Program-made: the position numbers and the translations under genes
The notes under the pieces: generated by a model
The model's input: the letters and a program-made list of their open reading frames with translations, nothing else
Told to the model about the DNA's origin: nothing
Databases searched by the model: none
Origin: Polytrichum commune
Taxonomy: Eukaryota; Streptophyta; Polytrichopsida; Polytrichales; Polytrichaceae
Reading direction: 5' to 3'
DNA: 64,000 bases
NCBI GenBank assembly: GCA_950295325.1
Contig: OX485807.1
Coordinates: 6,638,501-6,702,500, forward strand
In this document: positions 12,593-25,377 of the stretch, piece after piece
How the letters are laid out: every line of letters starts with the position of its first letter
Position numbering within the stretch: position 1 is the stretch's first letter

Positions 12593-13336
12593 GAAAAATT
12601 GAGGTGTCCTATTTTCTTAGTTACCAAAGTTGAGGTGGAATTATGCATTACGGTGCTTAAGTTAGAGATAGTAACTTTTGCTTCTAGTTTAGGCTATAAT
12701 TCTGGAGATATCGACAGGTTTCCGCATCTGATGTGCATGCAACGGTAGCCCTAAATTCTCTTGAGCCAGACTTTTTTCTGAACCTATGGTCGTAGGGTCA
12801 AATTTGGCAAATTGGCTCGTTTAGGAGCTTGTTGATTCTTTTTGAGTTTAATTTAAAGCAGGCTGGCATGGTTCTTGAATCTGTAAGTTATTTGTTAACC
12901 TCAACTGCAATTTATTTAAAAATTAAATTTTTAGTGTGGCTTTTTAGGCTGCGCGTGGATGTCGAGCCCTCTTTTTTTCTGTTTCATGTGCTTTTGGTGA
13001 CCTTAACCCCAATGATGGCCGCAGGTGGGTCAAGTGCAATTCTTTCGTTTGACTGCCTTGTCATTTCCCTTCCTGCGAAGTTGTTACACTTAGTGGGAGG
13101 CGTTTTCTGCAGCATTTTGGGTCCTGCCAGTTCCCTTGAAGTTTTCGGGGACTAGTTTCAGGGACTCCCAATTTCAACGACGTTTGTAGCAATACTGTGA
13201 ACTCGACGATGTGTGTTTTGGGTGCCAATTTCTCTCCCTCTCATCTGTAGTCTGGGCTGGGAGGCAGAAGATTTAAGCGACATTTTTGAGAATTTTGGAG
13301 CCAATGCGGGGTACGAGAAAGCCAGCTTGACCAGCT
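12593..13336. other. Upstream region of the chorismate mutase gene
   Basis: This 740-bp stretch presumably holds the promoter and 5' UTR of the chorismate mutase gene. An open frame at 12829-13155 starts at a non-ATG codon and resembles no known protein, so it is not called. I see no clear TATA box or other site. Confidence 0.4.
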
Positions 13337-16300
13337 ATGTCGTTCTCTTTGAATATGTCTGGAGTTTTGTCTCTCTCAAAGCATTCAGTGGCAATGGTAG
13401 TTAGCGCCAAACAAATGGATTCCCGACCTCGACCCGTTCATCTCAAGGCCTTTGCTCCGATCTATCACGCTTCCTCTTTCCAACCTACCACTCTTGCCGT
13501 TCCGCCTCCGCTTACTAGGTTTGTAAATTTGCAGTTGCAACAGACCCTTTCCCGAATGTTGTGTTCATTTCGGTGTTTTTTGTTTGTTTTGTTTGAGATT
13601 GCATGTTGTAACATTCGCTTTAGTCTGCCAGGAAAGAAGTGAATATTGGGTTCATCCAATGTTGGTTAACAAATGTTCTTTGCTCCTTCGCAAAATCTCC
13701 TCATCTTAAAATTTTCCAACATCCAGCGATTGCAGTTTCATACAAGGGAGGACTTAAGAATGTCTTGGAACTTCAAATGTCCGTTTTGGTTTTACGATGT
13801 AAAGGGTGTCTAGATAAGATATGTGCACATCTCCTGAATTTTTCCATTACCTCCTGGAATACGGGTGGTGCTCTCTGTATGTCTCTGGTGGAGTTTTATG
13901 ATTTGGCTACCATTTCCCTTTGGGCAGCTGCAAATTCTGGAGATACATGTAGTATATTCTTTACTACATGGGTGATGGTAGTGCTTATAAATCAGATTCC
14001 TGTTACCTTTTAATACACATAGATTGCCTAAATTTGTGCTCATTAGACTCTCTTTCATATTGTCTGTCTGTCCCAACAGGTAGATCGTCATTAGAAATCA
14101 GTGCCCATGTATCCAAAAAAAGACATGAGCTATTCCTAACATATTATTGTATTTGACTTCGGATGGATCAGCAACTTTTGCCTTCGATTATGTGAGATAG
14201 GTTTCATAAAGGTAGACATGCCTTAGGTGGATACTTTTCTCTCTGCACCCACTTCTTGTAGGATATGTAACACGCAATTAACGCATGATGATTAACAAAT
14301 CCAAATTATGCCTGTAGCCATTTGTCTCATAATTTTTGGAGTTTATACAAATAACTTGTTCAATATCAAAGTGAAGAAGAGTCTTGTGCTCATAAAGTGG
14401 TCATATAGTGGCCCAATCATGTTGACGATTGAGCCTAGAATGGTTAGCATATTTTGAGCACATAATACAATCTCTTTTAAACACATGACGTGTTTGTGGT
14501 GCCAGTTTTTAGATCCACACCTAACCACATACTACTCAAATATAATTGTCTAGATATCGTTGTGTCGGATTTATCTCAGTATGTTAATTATTTCTGCCCA
14601 CCATTGTATTTTAATGTTCAGATTGTGACCAATTTATGTGTGCTCTCAGTGACTATGCAGGTGTTGATGTTGAAATTGAGCCTCTGACACTGGCCAATAT
14701 TCGAGAATCTCTGATACAACAGGAGGATACAATCATTTATGCGCTGCTCCAACGTGCACAGTTCGGGTTCAACAGCCCTACTTATGACAACAGTTCATTC
14801 TCCACCCCGGGATTTGATGGCTCCCTTTTGCAATTTATGCTCAAGGAAACTGAACACCTTCATGCCAAAGTGAGTACAAAGTTCCCCTATTTGTGTTGTT
14901 ATATCTGTGTTTGTGGTATATCAGGAGGTTTAATATCAGGCTCACTTAGAGAAGGTCCAAGTCTGTGTTGCTTATCTAGGCTCCACTTGTTTTTGAGTTC
15001 ATCAATAGTTTCTGAGACTTTCAAGAAACAACTAGGGATGGTGTCCCAGGTCATGGCATCGCATAACATGCCTTCGAGTTTTATGAAATATAGAAACCAA
15101 AGAAAGAAAGATGACTCCGATGTTGCCACCGGCGTGAATTATGGTGTTGCTTTATCGAGGGGACCTATATGACCATTTAATAATAAGCACAAGGGTTTTC
15201 ACTTTCATAATGAATAAAGTATTCACATAAGTCCAACACTAAATTTAGAGAAGGTGCCCATAAAGTTCGCATTAAATTGCACTAGACTAAATCTAAACTC
15301 CCTAAAGTAATTTTCGAGTTGGTCTAAGTCTATATGTTCCCAAAATGGGCAGTACAAGAAATAGAGCCCCCCTGAAGACTATTGGCCTTTCGAAGGTGAA
15401 CACCTTGAATGGGTGCAGGACAAGCCAGTTGGCACCTATCTGGCCTTATATGGCTTAACCTCGGAGTTACCATGGATCCGGTTAAGGCCTTGGGTTTAAG
15501 CCACCCTTGTCTATAAAGTATACTATTAGAAGCAAGGAAATGACTGAGTGGCATGACAACTTTTATTTCCATAGAATGCTGATAAAACAACTTCCATCCC
15601 AATTAGAGGGCCTCAAGTGACTTGGCCTAGCCTGACCCATTATTTCAACATGCCAGATTTTCTTTCAACTGAAACCTCATAAATCAATTTCCAACCAATT
15701 AGCGTGTGCCTGGCGACCCAGCTTGGTTCGACGCATGCTTTTGACCCAATGTCCGCTAACTGGGATAGTAAAAAGCAAAGCACTTTGTCAAGTATTTTGT
15801 TGAGGGTGTGGTTTGACAATTGCAGAGCCCTTTATCTATTTGTCCATCTCCTTTTAAAGTGCTCAATGTAAGTCACAAATAGGCATTCTTTAGACAGGGC
15901 CCTCTGGGCAAGCGGTCTCCACAATGTCAAAGTAGGTTTGTTTTTTGGTACTTTAGAGAGATTTGGATCTGGGTTTAGTGTGAAGAGACCGCAGCAGACT
16001 GAAACCCTGTCGTTTAATCTGGACAAATTATCTCTGCATCCACATTTTGTAGTTCCCTACCATAATCATGACCAGACCATGATGCCAATGTTTTCAAGGC
16101 ATCTGCTCTGCATTTGCAGACACTTTGTGGAGTACCAAGACAGTCGATCACACAATACGCACAAAGACAATCTAATTTAATGAAAGAAACCTGCAAATGT
16201 ATGAAGATCTATTGGGATTCTCATTGTGCTTTTGGTTGGTAAACTTGTGCAGGTTCGGAGGTACCAAGCACCTGATGAACAAGCCTTCTTCCCTGAAGGC

Positions 16301-18135
16301 TTACCTCAGCCTATTCTCCCAAGCCTCGTAAATCCTAAGGTAGCTACTAGCTCAATGCTTGCAATATAAATATATTGTTGCTTCATCTCGAAGCGCTATG
16401 AACTTTGTGTTCTCCTCCCACCACTAATTGTTGGTATAACTTTGTGCGTACCTTTATGCCTATGATAAGGTTATGTAAAAATTTTACATGTGATATAATC
16501 ACTTCTGAAGGGAATAAGTCACCAAGTGGCTCGGTTGTGAAGGTGCTGCATCCAGCTGCAGACAACATCAATATAAACAAAGAGATCTGGAGCATGTACC
16601 TGGAGGATTTATTACCCAAATTAACCACACCAGAAGATGATGGAAACTATGGGTCAGCTTCAGTGTGTGATGTACTTTGCCTTCAGGTTTGTCCCCCATA
16701 TATGCCCCAATAATAGGAGAGACTTGCGCTTTTAGTCTGTGCATGCGCGGTATAGGCCAAGGCTGCCCTTCATGTTTGTCTGTATATATGAAGAAAGTGG
16801 AAATATTTTGGTCATATTGTGACAACAGGCAGTGGAGTTCCTGTGCTACTTGGGATGTGTTGTTGTTTTGTCATATTATCTATTTTTTTTCTTTCTAGAT
16901 AAATGTTTTATGGACCTTTTTACGTAGATAAGGACATGTGCGAATGGGATTGATAGAGCTCGTTGCAGCCAGTTTTCCTTACGGTACCTTGATAATCTAT
17001 CAATATGTTGTTGATGTGCACAGGCACTTTCCAAGAGGATACACTATGGCAAGTTTGTGGCTGAGGCTAAATTTACGGAGGATCCCAAAAAATTTGAGGA
17101 CCATATAAGAGCACAGGTGTGAACTAAAAAAACGCATATTTGACATACCTGCATCATTATCGTCATGTCTGGACCTTGAAACTAGTTCTCTACATTAATC
17201 TGGATCATGTGCGTAACACTTGATCCGTGTGAACTTGTTTTGAGGAAAGGGTTATACAAAAGCGCATGACAAGTTTGAAATGAGGTCAATCCAAATTACA
17301 CTTTGAAATTAGTTCAGCTAAAACTTTGTAATGCTGGTAGATTGAACCTAAAACCAGCCCTTGATGTGTCCTTGAGTTCTTTTTGGTGTTATTATTTAGG
17401 AACTGTGTGGGGATTGAGGTTTCATGCTTGAGCACATCACACTTACTAAGCTAAACGTGCCTAAATCCAACACAACAATAATCTGGGCACCTATATTTGA
17501 GTTCTGTGTGGTTAGGTGTGGATCTAAGACCTGGCACCAAGAAGACATCATGTGTTTAAAAGAGATCGGATTACGTGCTCAAAATATGATTGGGCTCAAT
17601 CGTCAACATGATTGGGCCACTATATGACCACTTTATGAGCACAAGAATCTTCACTTTGATAATGGATTAGATATTCGTATGAACTCCAAAAATCATGAGG
17701 CAAATGGCTACGGGCACGATCTGGATTTGCTAATCATCTCGCAGTAATTGTGTGTTTCCATATCCTACAAGAAGTGGGTGCAGAGAGAAAAGTATCCATC
17801 TAAGGCACGTCTACCTTAGTTCAAGGATGAAGACACCTCGTCCATATAAGGCTGATGAGCTTTACCTTGTCCAAATATGCTAAAAAGTTGTTGAATGGTT
17901 GCAGGATGGTGATGCGATAATGAGGGCACTGACTTTTAAGAACGTGGAGGATAATGTCAAAAGGCGAGTTGCAAACAAGGCCAGGACTTATGGTCAAGAA
18001 GTAAATGAACATGGACAAGTTGAGAATGCCAGGTACAAAATTGATCCTGAGCTTGCCGGAGCCTTATATGAAGACTGGGTCATGCCTCTCACCAAGAAGG
18101 TCCAAGTGGCTTATCTTCTTCGCCGCCTGGACTAG
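13337..18135 (+). CDS. Chorismate mutase, plastid type (6 exons, 318 aa)
   Basis: The enzyme converts chorismate to prephenate, the committed step of phenylalanine and tyrosine synthesis. Exons: 13337-13518, 14650-14869, 16253-16339, 16543-16686, 17024-17116, 17905-18135. All introns are GT-AG and the phase closes. Residues 1-61 are Ser/Pro-rich with few acidic residues, like a chloroplast transit peptide. The all-helical AroQ-type domain follows: LANIRESLIQQEDTII (R79 corresponds to yeast Arg16), HPAADNININKEIW, then SKRIHYGKFVAEAKF (R216 and K227 correspond to yeast Arg157 and Lys168), and the C-terminus PLTKKVQVAYLLRRLD. By eye, Q309 sits where the yeast enzyme has Glu246. Length fits plastid chorismate mutases. 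The ATG at 13337 gives the longest transit peptide; ATGs at 13355 and 13394 are alternatives. Introns 1, 2 and 5 carry repeat insertions. Confidence 0.95.
14207..14580 (-). mobile_element. Inverted-end repeat (family A) in chorismate mutase intron 1
   Basis: About 370 bp that match 17447-17818 in reverse orientation along most of their length. Shared words include GGATACTTTTCTCTCTGCAC, CCACTTCTTGTAGGATATG, GTGCTCATAAAGTGGTCATA and TAGATCCACACCTAACCACA. The left edge reads TAAAGGTAGACATGCCT, close to the inverted-end consensus TAAGSTARACGTGCCT of this family. No coding capacity is visible. The target duplication is not clear. Confidence 0.75.
15140..15245 (+). mobile_element. Truncated family A copy in chorismate mutase intron 2
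   Basis: This fragment matches the middle of the 17447-17818 repeat: a CCTATATGACCATTTAATAA-like word, then GCACAAGGGTTTTCACTTTC and ATTCACATAAGTCCAA. Only about 100 bp is recognisable. The ends are missing. Confidence 0.5.
17447..17818 (+). mobile_element. Inverted-end repeat (family A) in chorismate mutase intron 5
   Basis: This is the best-preserved copy of the family. The left end is TAAGCTAAACGTGCCTAAAT. The right end, on the other strand, is TAAGGTAGACGTGCCTTAGA. So the element has imperfect inverted ends of about 16 bp or more, and is 372 bp long. Other full or partial copies are at 289-375, 11735-11934, 14207-14580, 15140-15245, 18655-18735, 21890-21990, 33980-34025, 34990-35100 and 55950-56030. 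There is no coding capacity, so it is a MITE of undetermined superfamily. Confidence 0.7.
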
Positions 18136-19026
18136 CTACCAATATTTTTAAGGTTTTAAAAATGCATTGATGGCCCCCTGACAGCTTCTTTTGTTGTAAC
18201 TTAGACTTCCCTGTTATGTAGTTTGTAGGCAGTTTGCATTGACAGTCCAGCTATGAGCACTTTAGTGTGACCAATTTTTTTGCAGGTATAGATTCAGGTT
18301 AATTCCTGATAGCTTCATTCAATGGTTTAGGTTGATTCAGATAGAAATTCAGATCAAATCCTGCTAACCTCGTTCCTTTATAAATGTGAGATTCTGACAG
18401 TATCTGATCCAAGACCTCAGCCAATACGTGTGGTCTTGAAAGGAGGACTAACTGATCATATACATATCAGAATGAATCAATTCTTAGGGAGGTTGTAGCA
18501 ATGTTGTTAATAAATTGGGTGATTGTTGATTCAAAGTTTAAGATGTTTGGGTGTCACATGTGTTACTTTCACTCAACGTCAGAGAGGCAGGAATGCTGAC
18601 AATGCTTGGTGAAAAGTGATTCCAAAGATGCGAGCTTCTCTGTCTGCACTGATGCCTTATTTTCTTTAGTCCACACCTAACCACATACCACACAAATACA
18701 AGTGTGGAGATTACTGCGATGTTGGAATTAGGCACATCTAACTGACAGACTCCACTTTGAACTATTGCTTTGGGAGCAGGGAAACGGATACCTTGCAGAG
18801 TAGTAATCGACCCATAAGCATCAGAGATTCTTCCAGTTTTGGGATCAAATTAAGCATTGTAAATTGGATTGTTTAAAACTGAAACTTTGAATTGTTGTAA
18901 GGAATCAACTTGGGGCCAGGGGTTTTGCTCTTGAAAGTGGGGCTCATTAATTTTTACCTGAGGTGGCAATGCAGTCAAAGTGCTTCATAACATGGACTCT
19001 ACTTTCTTTAGCTCATTCAACTTTGG
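18136..19026. other. 3' flank of chorismate mutase with a family A edge
   Basis: The first part is likely the 3' UTR of the chorismate mutase gene. Bases 18655-18735 match one edge of family A (CCACACCTAACCACATACCA, then GATGTTGGAATTAGGCACAT). No gene is supported in the rest. Confidence 0.5.
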
Positions 19027-19240
19027 AAGCACACCTTTCACACCTATTACTGTAGTTTAGAGTTAGGCTTTGCTATAACTTTGGACTAAGTGATTTTTTA
19101 CCAGGTAAGTTATATTTCATTCCTTGATGTGCATATGATCTTTTTAATATTATTTGGGTGAAAAAAGATATTGTCGGTGCAAAGTTATAGCAATGCATCC
19201 CTCCAGATGGAAACCGCAATAATAGGTGTGAACGGTGTAG
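19027..19240. mobile_element. Foldback/MITE-like element with ~60-bp arms
   Basis: The left arm (GCACACCTTTCACACCTATT, then TTTGCTATAACTTTG) is mirrored by the right arm (CAAAGTTATAGCAATGCATC, then AATAATAGGTGTGAACGGTG). The two could pair into a hairpin with a loop of about 90 bases. Terminal inverted arms without coding sequence point to a small non-autonomous DNA transposon. No target duplication could be fixed by eye. Confidence 0.65.
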
Positions 19241-19250
19241 CATCAGAGAG

Positions 19251-19402
19251 CCCGAATTAGTCTAGTGGTATGTAGTTGGAATGTCTCACCCACAAACTTA
19301 TGGGGGTTAAATATTTACCAGACTCTTATTTCCTTGGTAACTCCAGGAGCAAGACAATCCGCCATAGTTGTCCCACCACCTACAAGGTTTGTTTGTTTGT
19401 TT

Positions 19403-19434
<32 letters not shown>
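19251..19434 (+). mobile_element. SINE-like element with a T-rich tail
   Basis: The left end (GCCCGAATTAGTCTAGTGGTA) looks like the 5' part of a tRNA with an A-box-like TAGTCTAGTGG. A weak B-box-like GGGTTAAATA lies about 50 bases later. About 80 bp of unrelated body follow, then (GTTT)n and a long T run ending at 19434. tRNA-like head, body and simple tail is the layout of plant SINEs, some of which end in T. The B box is degenerate and no target duplication was seen. It might instead be a relic of a tRNA gene. Confidence 0.35.
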
Positions 19435-19435
<1 letters not shown>

Positions 19436-22262
19436 GTAATGACAATAATTGGAGATATCTTGGTAATTATTGTAACCTATACATATATTATATAAGAGAA
19501 GTGATGTTATTGGACTAGTGACACTAAATACCATAACATAATAATAAAGGAACCGAAATGCCTCATTTATGTGTGAGTTATCAAGTTGGATGTGACTATG
19601 AAAATCTATGTCTTACCATTTGTTTGCAGCCATTACAAAGATGACTTTATGATCTATGGAGTGAGTATATTTTAATACCATCTATGCTGTTATTACACAT
19701 TGTTGCACGGATGGTCATGTTTACATCCGAGAGAATGTCATGTTATCACAATGACATTCTTTCTTCCATCTTTCACGGCCACCTTCCCACGTTTTGCTTC
19801 ATCATGGCAAAACTTGCAAGAAATGCAACACGAACTTCAACCCCCCTCACACTTTGCTAGGACTATGGAACGTGCTCGACCATGGAATACGTTGAAACAA
19901 GGGAAACTTCTAACATTTATGATTAGCAACTAGCTCAGTTGCAAACACAATAGAGGTGGTTTGATGTTGTAGAATTTGCAACATGTGTGTTGCAAGTACT
20001 AGTGTGTGTGCAGACTGTGTGTTAAGTTCACAACATCCCTGTAGTGATGTAGCCCATTCCATAGTGATGAAATTATTAGATACGAGCATAACTCTCATCT
20101 ATTCATGTTCAAAAACATGTCATGAATAGATTTGTGATTAATTCATCTCGATTATATCCCACAAAAAAGATTGGCAATCTTTGAGCTAATTCCAATGATG
20201 AATAAACTTTAACCACTAAAAACCGCGGGGGGGGGGGGGTTCTTAGCTTGAATCAAAGATGTTGCTATAAAGAGTTAATTTCAAACCACATCCGTGCAGT
20301 TGGAAGATGGATCTTTATCCTTGGTCTCCACCAAATCATTTTACAAGCATTTTCCTTTAGAAATAGAAAAACTCCAAGATGTATCAAAACTGCTTGATCT
20401 TTGATACGATTGGCTAAAAATGCTAGTTGCATAATTTGGTGGAAAAACCTAAAAATATTGATGTCACTAGCAATTGTCACTTTCCTTAAATAGCTGTTTT
20501 TTTTACAAGAATTAAATTAAGGGTTCCAACCACTTCAAAGCCCATATCTTAGACTCACTGATATGAAATTTCCATCTATCTGCTCTAGATGGTGTATAAC
20601 TTTTACTATGTCAAAGTGCAAGGAGAAGAAACAAGTGAAAGACAAAAATGCGTCTTGAGAAATATGTGTTTGAAAAACGCTTGCAACCACTTTTTGGCTT
20701 CTTGGGCATTGAGCGGTTAAGACGTAGCCTCCAGGGTGCGATTAATTTCAGGGCGTTTTTTGTTGGACGAAGAAGGAGAGCTGGTACACACTCCTTCATT
20801 TGCAATCAATAAGAAGGAACGCCCTTTCCCTTTCCCTTTCCATGACTGTCTGTGTTCTGAGAAGCCCACATGCTGTAGTAAAATGGCAGTCAAAGACATT
20901 CTTATCCACAGCCATCAGCTTGAACGTCGCGTGACAGGCCTGAATCCCGTCACTCTACGCTTTCTGATCTGCTTGCATGTTGTTGAGGTGGACTTGCGAA
21001 GTGGTTCAAGTTGTGTCGGGAAGGGCTTTGAATGCAATTTGTAAATTGTCATATCACTCACTCTGCGCCACTGCCACAAGTTATAAACTCGGTTATAAAT
21101 TAACTCTTGTCTTGATCACCAGTATACGACATTGACATAATCCAGCAACAATATTGACCAAGACCCTTTCAATAGAGCTGTGAAGAATACATGAGCACTG
21201 AGGTTAGATGGGTCTTGAAAGGCTACCTTCTTCTTCTCTTCTTCTTCTTCTTCTTCTTCTTCTTGAGCCCATGGCCACTTTCTGCTGGGATCTTAAACGA
21301 GCGATTAGCACGAGATGGTTCGCGAATCCAAATGAAAGGTTGTACCTATTCCTCTCGATTTTTTTTGAAGCTTGAATGAGTATCATGGGGAGGTGTCGCT
21401 CTTCAAAAGCGCATGTGAGAAAATTAGAAAAGTGATTTACTCTCAACTGCACATCTAAGAATTGGTCGAATTTTCTCTTTTCTGACTAGATATGTGTGGC
21501 TATCTATCATGTATAGGAAAAGATGGTAATCAATTTTGATGAAGTTTTCTTTGTATGAAACATCATGTTTCTTATTAGAATGATGCATCAACTTAAACAA
21601 TTGCTAATACAAAAATGATGATAAATAAATTCAAAAAAGCACGGTGTCAATAGTTTATAGCCCTAGTAGAAGTTTCACAATTTTATCAAAATTTTATGAC
21701 ATATAAAATAGGTATAGTAAAATATTTTCTTGCGTAGTTTTTATAATGTGCCGGGAATGACCTCCATGTGATGAATATTGAAGACATTATCAAAGAAAAA
21801 AATTATTTACCTCTTTCCCCCTCCCCCTTCAAACCATCATATTGGTGCATTCAATTAGGTTGAATATTGAACCTAGAATAATAAAGAAACCATGAGCACA
21901 TAGTCCAATCTCTTGTAAAACACATATCTTTCTGGTATCCATTCTTAGATTTGCACCCAACCACACACCACCCAAATAGGTATAGGTGCCCAATTACGTT
22001 AAGCAATCAATTTAAGGTTGCTAACGTTACGTGATATAGATAATAGCATTATGCTAATGTCGTTTTGATCTTGATTATTTCATATACCGGTGCTCAAGTT
22101 AAGTATATCCAAGGAAAATGTAGAATTTGATGCCAAGTAGGTCATGGTTGTCGTGTAAATAGTGATCGTGTGTCACTGCAGCTCGAGTACCATTATTTCA
22201 AGTCCTTGGACATAAAATCTATAACACATTACATTATTGGATTTTTTTATATACCTTGACAT

Positions 22263-22263
<1 letters not shown>
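19435..22263. other. Intergenic sequence
   Basis: No gene is supported. It holds a G-run near 20227-20239, a (TTC)n microsatellite at about 21229-21264 and a family A fragment near 21890-21990. Bases 20590-21340 are somewhat richer in G+C than their surroundings and may contain gene relics: a plus frame with ATG at 20883 encodes about 53 residues (AVKDILIHSHQLERRVTGL and so on), which I do not recognise. Confidence 0.45.

Positions 22264-22301
<38 letters not shown>
22264..22301. repeat. (TA)n microsatellite
   Basis: An uninterrupted alternating TA run of roughly 37 bases within AT-rich DNA. Confidence 0.95.
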
Positions 22302-22302
<1 letters not shown>

Positions 22303-25300
22303 CTTTCAAATATTTGTCCAAAACATAACTTGTTCTCATCAACACCGATACCTTATCTTGTGTCATTTATTGTTCTAAATTGATCATTACTAGCACAAAT
22401 GGGCTAGTAACTGATATATTAGAAATATATTATGATTATGATTATGATTATATACTCTCTTCATACAACTTCCATCTTGCTTATTACATTGACTACACGC
22501 AATGTTGTATAAGGTAGTTTATTATTAAATGAGATCCTATCATGCATTCATGATCTTTTGAACCTTCTCATATGTCATATAAACTACAAATTCTATAATA
22601 TTTTTTGAATAGTTGATGTTGTAGTTCTATCATGATGTAATAGTATTGATATTTTATGATATTACACTTTATTGGTATATGACCATTTTTACAAAATCAC
22701 TACCAACTTCAATATTTCCTACGATCATCCTTAGGTTTGTGAATTAGGCCACATGGCGTGTAAATAATAAAAAAATGTTGTCACAAGTTACTATCTCAAA
22801 AATGATGCCAAACATAATTATTAATCTTAAATCACATTTGATGTCTTGCTAAATAATTGTATATTACAATTCAACTTTGGGTATTGAGATTTGATTCTTA
22901 TTGCATGTAAATTTTGAGATTATTTGGTTTCATGTTTAAGGTTAAGTGGACCTAAGATGTTAGAATATCCTAAGATTTTTCCAATATTTAGGATTTTTAA
23001 TCTCTTACCAGAGTTTAGTCTTAGGTATGCCAAATCAATTTAGAAGTTTCTCAAATGTTCAGCCTTAGGGTTAGGGCTTTCAATTCTACCAAGGTTGAAC
23101 GCAAGGTTTAGGCATTAATATGCTTTAGAAAACGTGAGGAATTTTTATTGGATTAAAGTAATTCATGTTATATATTGATCCTTTAATATTGCTGGCATAA
23201 TTCAGGCATAAGTTTTTACACATGATGTCTACCTAAGTCCACTTCAATAAAAAAATGAACATGTACTAAGGTTCTATTCTTAAGTCTAACTCAATATGCT
23301 ACCATTTTTTTAAATTAATTTTTTAATTAATAAGTTTTTCTTCATATAATCTAGTAGTCCTTATACAATATTAGTTGAGGAGGCCTATCATTATTCAATT
23401 AATATGAGTACCAAAACAAAATTATGGGGTGAAATATCAAACGCTTGAAACCTAAATCTAACAATCCATAAATGGATTAGAAATTGGCAAGGCCTATTTA
23501 TAATATAAAATATATAGTCGATTGTGTTTCTTTCTTGTTGTTTATGATGTATTTGTATAAAATGTATAATATACATTATAGTTTAGGGTTCAATTGACAA
23601 CCAATCCATGATTTTAGAATATTTGTGATTTATTTCTTTATATTTAGAATAGAGTTGTTATATCAAAGCACTATCATAAAACTAACAATGTATTTCAAGT
23701 TTTTATTTACCATAGTTAACATACATTAATTATATATGCACATTTGTTTGATATATATCTACTTGGTTTTGGCTAAGGTTCAAACTTGGGTGTTAGATTG
23801 GATATTTTATTATCATATTGGAGATTAATATTTAGTTCTAAAAAATGATAGCCATAAAGATAATTTATATGATTGATTTTTGCTTTCATAATGCTTCAAC
23901 TTAGGGTTTGAGTTTTTTTAACATAATATGTAAGATATGTCTTCTCTCTCTACTTCAGTTTTGTATTGGGACAAATTTCATGACATTGATGTGTTTAAAG
24001 CTCATTCTGATTTATGCTATGGAGATCATAGTAAGTATATTCACTCTATATTTTTCGATAATTGAAGATAAAGTATCATGATTCAAGAGTTTCATGAATA
24101 TTGTAAGGTATTGCTCAAAAAATACAAAAATAACTAAATGAATGCAAAAGTGTATTCATATGGACGAAAGAAGTGATAAAAATATCTTATACGGGATAAT
24201 GTTTTTTAATGTAATCTTATCACGAAACAATGAAAAGATTGATAGGATGGAAGATCGGTGGATCAACTGGTTGCTTACAATATCAACAAGTATAATTCAC
24301 AAATATTTTATGCATCTTTTAGCAATAAAAAAATATGATTGATTAAGATTGATATGATGATCCTCAAAGTTCATGCAAATGATACTATAGTTTATTCTAT
24401 TGATAAGGAGTGAATTCTTGAACCAACCAATGAGTGTCATCGAGAAAATTGATATTCTCGTTTAGTTTTTGCAATGTGATCATGCATGTTATTTTTGTGA
24501 ATATACAAACCAAAGATTTTTTTGCATAAATCCAACCACCATCATTTTCAAACAATGGATGTTGGTCAAGTTGTAGTGTTAAGTATTAATACATGTACTA
24601 CGGAACTGCTTGTGGATGACTAATTGAAATGATTTAAGCAATGAAGGAAGTCCTTGACGAAGCCCAAGTAGGTGATAATGAAATTATAGATATGACCTTC
24701 ACAAACCACGAAGATGCACCTAATCTAGATGATTTGGCTGAGGTATATTTAAAAAAAAATTTGTTATATATTACATCTAATTCATATTTCTTAGATTCAT
24801 TAATGTTTACATATAAAATATTTATTTACAAGTAGGATTTGGTTGGTTTATATGTTGTTGGATGTTTATAAATTTATCCTTGTATAGAATAAAATTTTGT
24901 ATTGAAATTATATATGTTGGTTTGGATACTTCATCCAATTAGTATATCCAACATTCAGGATAAATAACATTATGGGATGAGGTATCGTTCATTCATATTT
25001 TTATAGTTATCTGTAAATCAACAAAGATAAAATATATTTAGATAATTGTTAATATCCTAGTATAGCTTATTTTGCAACCATATCATATCAACTTTAAATA
25101 CGGTATCTTATCCTTATCTTTATCTACAAAGTTTGAAAAAAACGATTGTGTGGGATAGGTATTGTATTCCAAAATTTTAATTATTATCTGATTTATTTTT
25201 TAAATTATATTCAAATAATGGTATATATCTTAATATATTTTATTTAATATTTTAAATAATAATAATATTAGATGAAATATCTTATCTTTATGTTTATCTA

Positions 25301-25305
25301 TCACA

Positions 25306-25310
<5 letters not shown>
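22302..25310. other. Very AT-rich intergenic sequence
   Basis: No gene is supported. It includes a short (GATTAT)n run near 22430-22450. An open stretch at about 24641-24742 (KEVLDEAQVGDNEIIDMTF) runs to a GT-like boundary and might be an exon of a decayed gene or transposon, but I cannot assign it. Confidence 0.45.

Positions 25311-25377
<67 letters not shown>
25311..25377. repeat. Compound (CT)n(AT)n microsatellite
   Basis: About 24 CT units run directly into about 8 AT units. Confidence 0.95.

Noticed and set aside
13337-18135. Chorismate mutase with a start at 13394 and no transit peptide
   Set aside because: The upstream in-frame ATG at 13337 adds a Ser-rich leader typical of plastid forms, so the longer model is preferred, though the shorter remains possible.
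19251-19325. Intact tRNA gene
   Set aside because: The A-box-like start is good, but the B box and the acceptor-stem pairing are not, so it is listed only as SINE-like.
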